From NCBI GenBank assembly GCA_900551075.1, contig URVB01000081.1:1-9867 (forward strand): a stretch of DNA of 9,867 nt. The letters are read 5' to 3'. The notes below the pieces were generated by a model that saw only the letters and a program-made list of their open reading frames with translations, was not told the DNA's origin and did no database searches. This DNA is from an uncultured Blautia sp. Lineage in GTDB: Bacteria > Bacillota > Clostridia > Lachnospirales > Lachnospiraceae. How positions within the stretch are numbered: position 1 is the stretch's first letter; every line of letters starts with the position of its first letter. The position numbers and the translations under genes are program-made. Shown in pieces: positions 6,556-9,867 of the stretch.

Positions 6556-6635
6556 ATAACGGAATGAATTTCAGATTTTTGCGCATTCTTTAAGAATAGA
6601 ATACATAACTTGTCTTTTTTCTGCCGTTCCGTTAT
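6556..6635. repeat. Spaced inverted repeats around the promoter at 6610
   Basis: ATAACGGAA at 6556-6564 is the exact reverse complement of TTCCGTTAT at 6627-6635, 62 bases apart, and the right copy overlaps the -10 hexamer. Between them lies a second, compact inverted repeat, ATTCTT-T-AAGAAT at 6585-6597, ending 12 bases before the -35. The geometry suits a repressor or looping site but no regulator is identified and chance is not excluded. Confidence 0.4.
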
Positions 6636-6638
6636 AAT
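6610..6638 (+). promoter_or_regulatory. Sigma-A type promoter for the anti-sigma-like gene and polA
   Basis: TTGTCT at 6610-6615 and a perfect TATAAT at 6633-6638 are separated by exactly 17 bases, predicting a transcription start near 6645, about 47 bases before the next ATG. It follows the ftsH terminator and is the only good promoter in the 248-base gap, so it probably drives both the small membrane protein and polA. Confidence 0.8.
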
Positions 6639-6691
6639 CTATAAAGGAATCTTTTGTTGGCAGTAGTTCAGAAAGGGACAGGATATCCATA

Positions 6692-7039
6692 ATGACATGT
6701 AGTACAGCGGAAGGCATGGTAAACCGTTATATCAATCATACATTGAGTGTAGAAGAGCTGGGGGATTTTCTGGAACATATTGAATCCTGCTCTTCCTGCT
6801 ATGATGAACTGGAGACATATTTTATTGTTCATGAGGCAATGCAGCAGCTTGATGAGGAAGAAGAAGGACCTGTTTTGGATTTTCAGCACTTATTGGAGCA
6901 GGATATAAAAAAATCAAGACATTATATCTACAAGAAAAAAGCTTTCAGGCTTATGGGCGCTTTTTTGGTGCTTGTGCTTATCGGTGTGCTGATGACATTT
7001 TTTGTATTTATTGTTTTGGAATTAAAGCAGTTTCTGTAA
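6692..7039 (+). CDS. Small zinc-finger (zf-HC2-like) anti-sigma-type protein with one membrane helix
   Basis: A 115-residue protein. Its N-terminal half carries a ZAS-like arrangement, an early Cys3, then H29-x3-C33-x2-C36, inside a helical segment resembling the zinc-binding anti-sigma domain (zf-HC2). An acidic linker with four Glu in a row (55-58) follows, then a Lys-rich stretch (73-83) and one membrane helix at about 87-109 with a very short tail. By family knowledge such proteins sequester a sigma factor at the membrane, but no sigma gene is present in this window, so the partner is unknown and it may have another membrane-tethered role. There is almost no external domain to sense signals. 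The ribosome site is weak (AGGA at 6680-6683, 8 bases upstream). The strong promoter at 6610 and the 22-base gap to polA point to a two- or three-gene transcript. Confidence 0.75.
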   Translation: MTCSTAEGMVNRYINHTLSVEELGDFLEHIESCSSCYDELETYFIVHEAMQQLDEEEEGPVLDFQHLLEQDIKKSRHYIYKKKAFRLMGAFLVLVLIGVLMTFFVFIVLELKQFL

Positions 7040-7061
7040 TCTGCAGTATCAGGAGGACAAC

Positions 7062-9701
7062 ATGAGTGAAAAAATATTATTGATTGATGGCAACAGCATA
7101 TTGAACAGAGCCTTTTATGGGCTGCCGGATTTGACCAATTCCGAAGGGAAGCACACAGGAGCCGTGTATGGGTTTTTAAATATTCTTTTTCGCATCCTGG
7201 AGGAAGAAAAGCCGGATTATCTGACGGTAGCCTTTGATCTGCATGCGCCTACCTTCCGTCATAAGCTTTATGATGCGTATAAAGGCACCAGGAAGGGAAT
7301 GCCTGAAGAATTGCGGGAGCAGGTACCGCTTATGAAGGAAATGCTGGCCGCTATGGGCGTTAAGATCGTGACTATGGAGGGATTTGAGGCAGATGATCTT
7401 CTCGGTACGCTTGCCCGCAGGAGCGAGGCGGCGGGAATGGAGGTAACGATTCTTTCCGGTGACCGGGATCTGCTTCAGCTTGCAACAGAAAAGGTCATGA
7501 TCCGTCTTCCGAAAACCTCCGGAGGGAGGACGACGATCGAAGATTATCATGCACAGCAGGTATTGGAAAAATATCAGGTAACGCCTGTACAGATCATTGA
7601 ATTAAAAGCACTTATGGGAGACAGCTCGGACAATATCCCGGGAATTCCGGGAGTTGGGGAGAAAACAGCAACCAAAATGGTGGTGGAATTCGGCTCTATT
7701 GAAAATGCTTATGCACATCTGGAAGAGGTGAAGCCGAATAAAGCCAGGGAGTCTCTGCGGGCTCACTATGACCTGGCATCCTTGAGTAAGACACTGGCAA
7801 CCATCAATACGGACAGTCCTTTAGCGTTTTCTTTTGAGGAAGCAAGGCTTGAGAATCTGTATACCGGCGAGGCTTATGAGCTTTGCAAAAGACTGGAATT
7901 TAAAAATCTGCTTGGTCGTTTTGACGCGCAGGCAGCCACGGAGAAGCTTTTGGAACAGGAGTTTTTTACCTGCAGCGATTTGTCAGGAGCAGAGGCACTT
8001 TTTGAAAAGGCATCTGCACAGCCGGCAGTTGGTATCGCACTTATGGCGGATAAGGACAGGGTGTATGGAGTCGGGGCAGCTTTCAGCCGGCAGGAAATCT
8101 ATTATCTTCCGGTGGAGGGCCTTCTGACAGGAGAATACCTTTGCGGAAAGATCGAAAGCCTTGCGGAGAAGACGGTTATATGTGCCCTGGATATAAAAGC
8201 TCTGTTAAAGTATGTGAAAATAAATAAATCGTCACAGGTTTTTGATACAGGCGTGGGAGCTTATCTTTTAAATCCTCTGAAATCTTCTTATACCTTTGAC
8301 GATATTGCAAAAGAATATCTGAATGGGGTGCTGCTTCCTTCCAGAGAGGACCTGCTCGGAAAAAAAACATTCAAAAAAGCCTGGGAAGAGGGAGCAGAAG
8401 GTCTGGAAAGCTGTGCCTGTTATATGGCCTTTACTGCTCTTCTGAGCAGAGAGACGATTACAGAGGCATTAAAAGAAGCAGAAATGTGGAAGGTTTATGA
8501 GGAAATTGAGCTTCCGCTGGTGTTTACCTTGGCTTCTATGGAGAAATGGGGAATCCGTGTAAAGGGAGAGGAGCTGAAGGCATATGGTGAAGCGCTTGCC
8601 GGGCGGATACAGGAGCTGGAAAAGCAGATTTATGAGCAGGCAGGAGAGGAATTTAATATCAATTCCCCGAAGCAGCTTGGCGTGATTCTGTTTGAAAAGC
8701 TGGGTATTCCGGGAGGAAAAAAGACGAAGACCGGATATTCTACGGCGGCGGAAATTTTGGAAAAGCTGGCGCCGGAGCAGCCGGTGGTCAATGACATTCT
8801 GGAATACCGGCAGCTTACAAAGCTGAAATCGACTTATGCGGATGGACTTGGAAATGTGATTGAAAAGGATGGAAGGATTCATTCCACCTTTAATCAGACA
8901 ATTACGGCAACGGGACGCATCAGCAGTACGGAACCGAACCTTCAGAACATCCCTGTGCGGATGGAACTTGGAAGGCTGATTCGGAAGGTGTTTGTACCGG
9001 AAGAAGGCTATGTATTTTTAGATGCGGATTATTCTCAGATCGAGCTTCGTGTATTAGCGCACATGTCCGGCGATGAGAAGCTGATACAGGCATATAAGGA
9101 AGCACAGGATATCCATAGACTGACGGCTTCCCAGGTATTTCATATTCCATTTGATGAGGTGACTTCTCTGCAGCGGAGAAATGCAAAGGCAGTCAATTTT
9201 GGAATTGTTTACGGTATCAGCTCCTTTGGCCTGAGTCAGGATTTGAGCATTACAAGAAAAGAAGCAGCGGAATATATTGAGAAGTATTTTGAAACATATC
9301 CGAAGATAAGGGGATTCCTGGAGGGTATGGTGGAGGAAGGCAGAGAAAAGGGTTACGTAAGTACCATGTTCGGACGCAGACGTCCGGTTCCGGAGCTGAA
9401 ATCCAGCAATTTTATGCAGCGTTCCTTTGGAGAGCGTGTTGCCATGAATTCCCCTATTCAGGGAACTGCAGCCGATATTATCAAGATTGCCATGAACCGT
9501 GTGTTTGGAAGGATGGCGCAGGAGGGGCTCAAATCCAGGCTGGTCCTGCAGGTGCACGATGAACTTCTGATTGAAACAAAAAAGGAAGAGCTTGCCGCGG
9601 TATCCAGAATTTTGGAAGAGGAGATGAAGGGGGCTGCCCGCTTGTCTGTGGAGCTGGAAGTGGATATGCACAAAGGAGAAAGCTGGTACGAGGCAAAATA
9701 A
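7062..9701 (+). CDS. polA: DNA polymerase I
   Basis: An 879-residue family A polymerase for Okazaki fragment processing and repair synthesis. The 5'-nuclease domain (about 1-285) shows D9 in LIDGNS, GFEADDLLG at 107-115, SGDRD at 132-136, GDSSDNIPG at 186-194 and a helix-hairpin-helix region up to about 210. The middle domain (about 300-465) is a degenerate proofreading domain: the Exo I DxE is absent around 322-332, the Exo III Asp is absent around 451-458, and only the Exo II-like FDTGVGAYLL at 394-403 keeps its Asp. The polymerase domain has motif A DADYSQIELR at 654-663 with catalytic D656, motif B RRNAKAVNFGIVYG at 705-718 with Phe713 at the sugar-discriminating position, and motif C QVHDE at 830-834 with D833. 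AGGAGG at 7051-7056 lies 5 bases before the ATG. It is followed by coaE after a single base. Confidence 0.97.
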   Translation: MSEKILLIDGNSILNRAFYGLPDLTNSEGKHTGAVYGFLNILFRILEEEKPDYLTVAFDLHAPTFRHKLYDAYKGTRKGMPEELREQVPLMKEMLAAMGVKIVTMEGFEADDLLGTLARRSEAAGMEVTILSGDRDLLQLATEKVMIRLPKTSGGRTTIEDYHAQQVLEKYQVTPVQIIELKALMGDSSDNIPGIPGVGEKTATKMVVEFGSIENAYAHLEEVKPNKARESLRAHYDLASLSKTLATINTDSPLAFSFEEARLENLYTGEAYELCKRLEFKNLLGRFDAQAATEKLLEQEFFTCSDLSGAEALFEKASAQPAVGIALMADKDRVYGVGAAFSRQEIYYLPVEGLLTGEYLCGKIESLAEKTVICALDIKALLKYVKINKSSQVFDTGVGAYLLNPLKSSYTFDDIAKEYLNGVLLPSREDLLGKKTFKKAWEEGAEGLESCACYMAFTALLSRETITEALKEAEMWKVYEEIELPLVFTLASMEKWGIRVKGEELKAYGEALAGRIQELEKQIYEQAGEEFNINSPKQLGVILFEKLGIPGGKKTKTGYSTAAEILEKLAPEQPVVNDILEYRQLTKLKSTYADGLGNVIEKDGRIHSTFNQTITATGRISSTEPNLQNIPVRMELGRLIRKVFVPEEGYVFLDADYSQIELRVLAHMSGDEKLIQAYKEAQDIHRLTASQVFHIPFDEVTSLQRRNAKAVNFGIVYGISSFGLSQDLSITRKEAAEYIEKYFETYPKIRGFLEGMVEEGREKGYVSTMFGRRRPVPELKSSNFMQRSFGERVAMNSPIQGTAADIIKIAMNRVFGRMAQEGLKSRLVLQVHDELLIETKKEELAAVSRILEEEMKGAARLSVELEVDMHKGESWYEAK

Positions 9702-9702
9702 A

Positions 9703-9861
9703 ATGAGAGTGATCGGAATTACCGGCGGAGTGGGTGCCGGAAAAAGTACAGTACTGCAGTATCTGGAATCTGTACTGGGGGCGTATGTCATTCAGGCAGA
9801 TTTGCTTCAGCTGAATGAACAGCCCAAGAAGTGCCAAAACGGATTACAGCAGGCACTCTAA
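9703..9861 (+). CDS. coaE: Dephospho-CoA kinase, N-terminal part; frame interrupted near the window end
   Basis: CoaE phosphorylates dephospho-CoA at the ribose 3'-OH, the last step of CoA synthesis. The ATG lies one base after the polA stop, so translation is probably coupled; AAAGGAG inside the polA end (9672-9678) is rather far. The first 33 residues fit the family closely: MRVIGITGGVGAGKST contains the P-loop at 8-16, and VIQAD at 29-33 ends in the Asp expected in the active site. After residue 33 the sequence no longer looks like CoaE and a TAA at 9859-9861 ends it at 52 residues, against about 200 for the family. A frameshift, from real decay or from poor sequence at a contig edge, is more likely than a natural short protein; edge error is my preferred reading because the gene is essential in most bacteria. 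Confidence 0.8.
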   Translation: MRVIGITGGVGAGKSTVLQYLESVLGAYVIQADLLQLNEQPKKCQNGLQQAL

Positions 9862-9867
9862 TGCCGA

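Noticed and set aside
9054..9791. Minus-strand open frame running across the polA end and coaE start
   Set aside because: It crosses two well-supported + strand genes and shows no domain; it is a codon-use artefact.

Overview
The window reads as an ordinary chromosomal segment of a low-to-moderate GC Gram-positive anaerobe, most likely a member of the Clostridia and probably Lachnospiraceae-like. Support comes from the clean purine-rich Shine-Dalgarno sites, the sigma-A type promoters, a tRNA gene without encoded CCA, a lineage-specific form of diaminopimelate decarboxylase, and the order polA then coaE. The taxonomic call is inference from protein recall; no search was run. All recognisable genes lie on the + strand. 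I see no mobile element, phage gene, CRISPR array or toxin-antitoxin pair.

Left block (1-4115): the 3' end of a CorA-type metal ion transporter gene, then a six-helix rhomboid-like membrane protein that appears to lack the protease serine and carries a Cys/His-rich zinc-finger-like tail. Next come pyruvate kinase (pyk) and diaminopimelate decarboxylase (lysA). Gaps are short (48, 15 and 83 bases) and no strong terminator separates the genes, so at least partial co-transcription is plausible. A perfect 7-bp hairpin lies between pyk and lysA, and a strong 12-bp hairpin without a U-tract follows lysA.

Middle block (4116-4562): a self-contained tRNA-Leu(CAA) unit with its own promoter and rho-independent terminator. 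It is followed by a leader upstream of ftsH holding a perfect tandem pair of 10-mers directly abutting a 25-base near-perfect palindrome, a good candidate operator.

Right block (4563-9867): ftsH, the membrane-bound AAA+ zinc protease, closed by a strong terminator. Then a strong sigma-A promoter drives a small orphan zinc-finger anti-sigma-like membrane protein, followed 22 bases later by polA (DNA polymerase I with a degenerate proofreading domain). The start of coaE (dephospho-CoA kinase) begins one base after the polA stop. The coaE frame is good through the P-loop and catalytic Asp, then loses family resemblance and hits a stop six bases before the window ends, suggesting a frameshift or poor sequence at a contig edge.

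The gene content is mostly housekeeping: glycolysis, lysine and peptidoglycan precursor synthesis, protein quality control, DNA repair and replication, and CoA synthesis. I found no convincing undescribed multi-gene system. The items most worth a second look are the zinc-tailed rhomboid-like protein, the palindrome-repeat element before ftsH, the orphan anti-sigma-like protein with its symmetric promoter region, and the altered cofactor-site residues of LysA.
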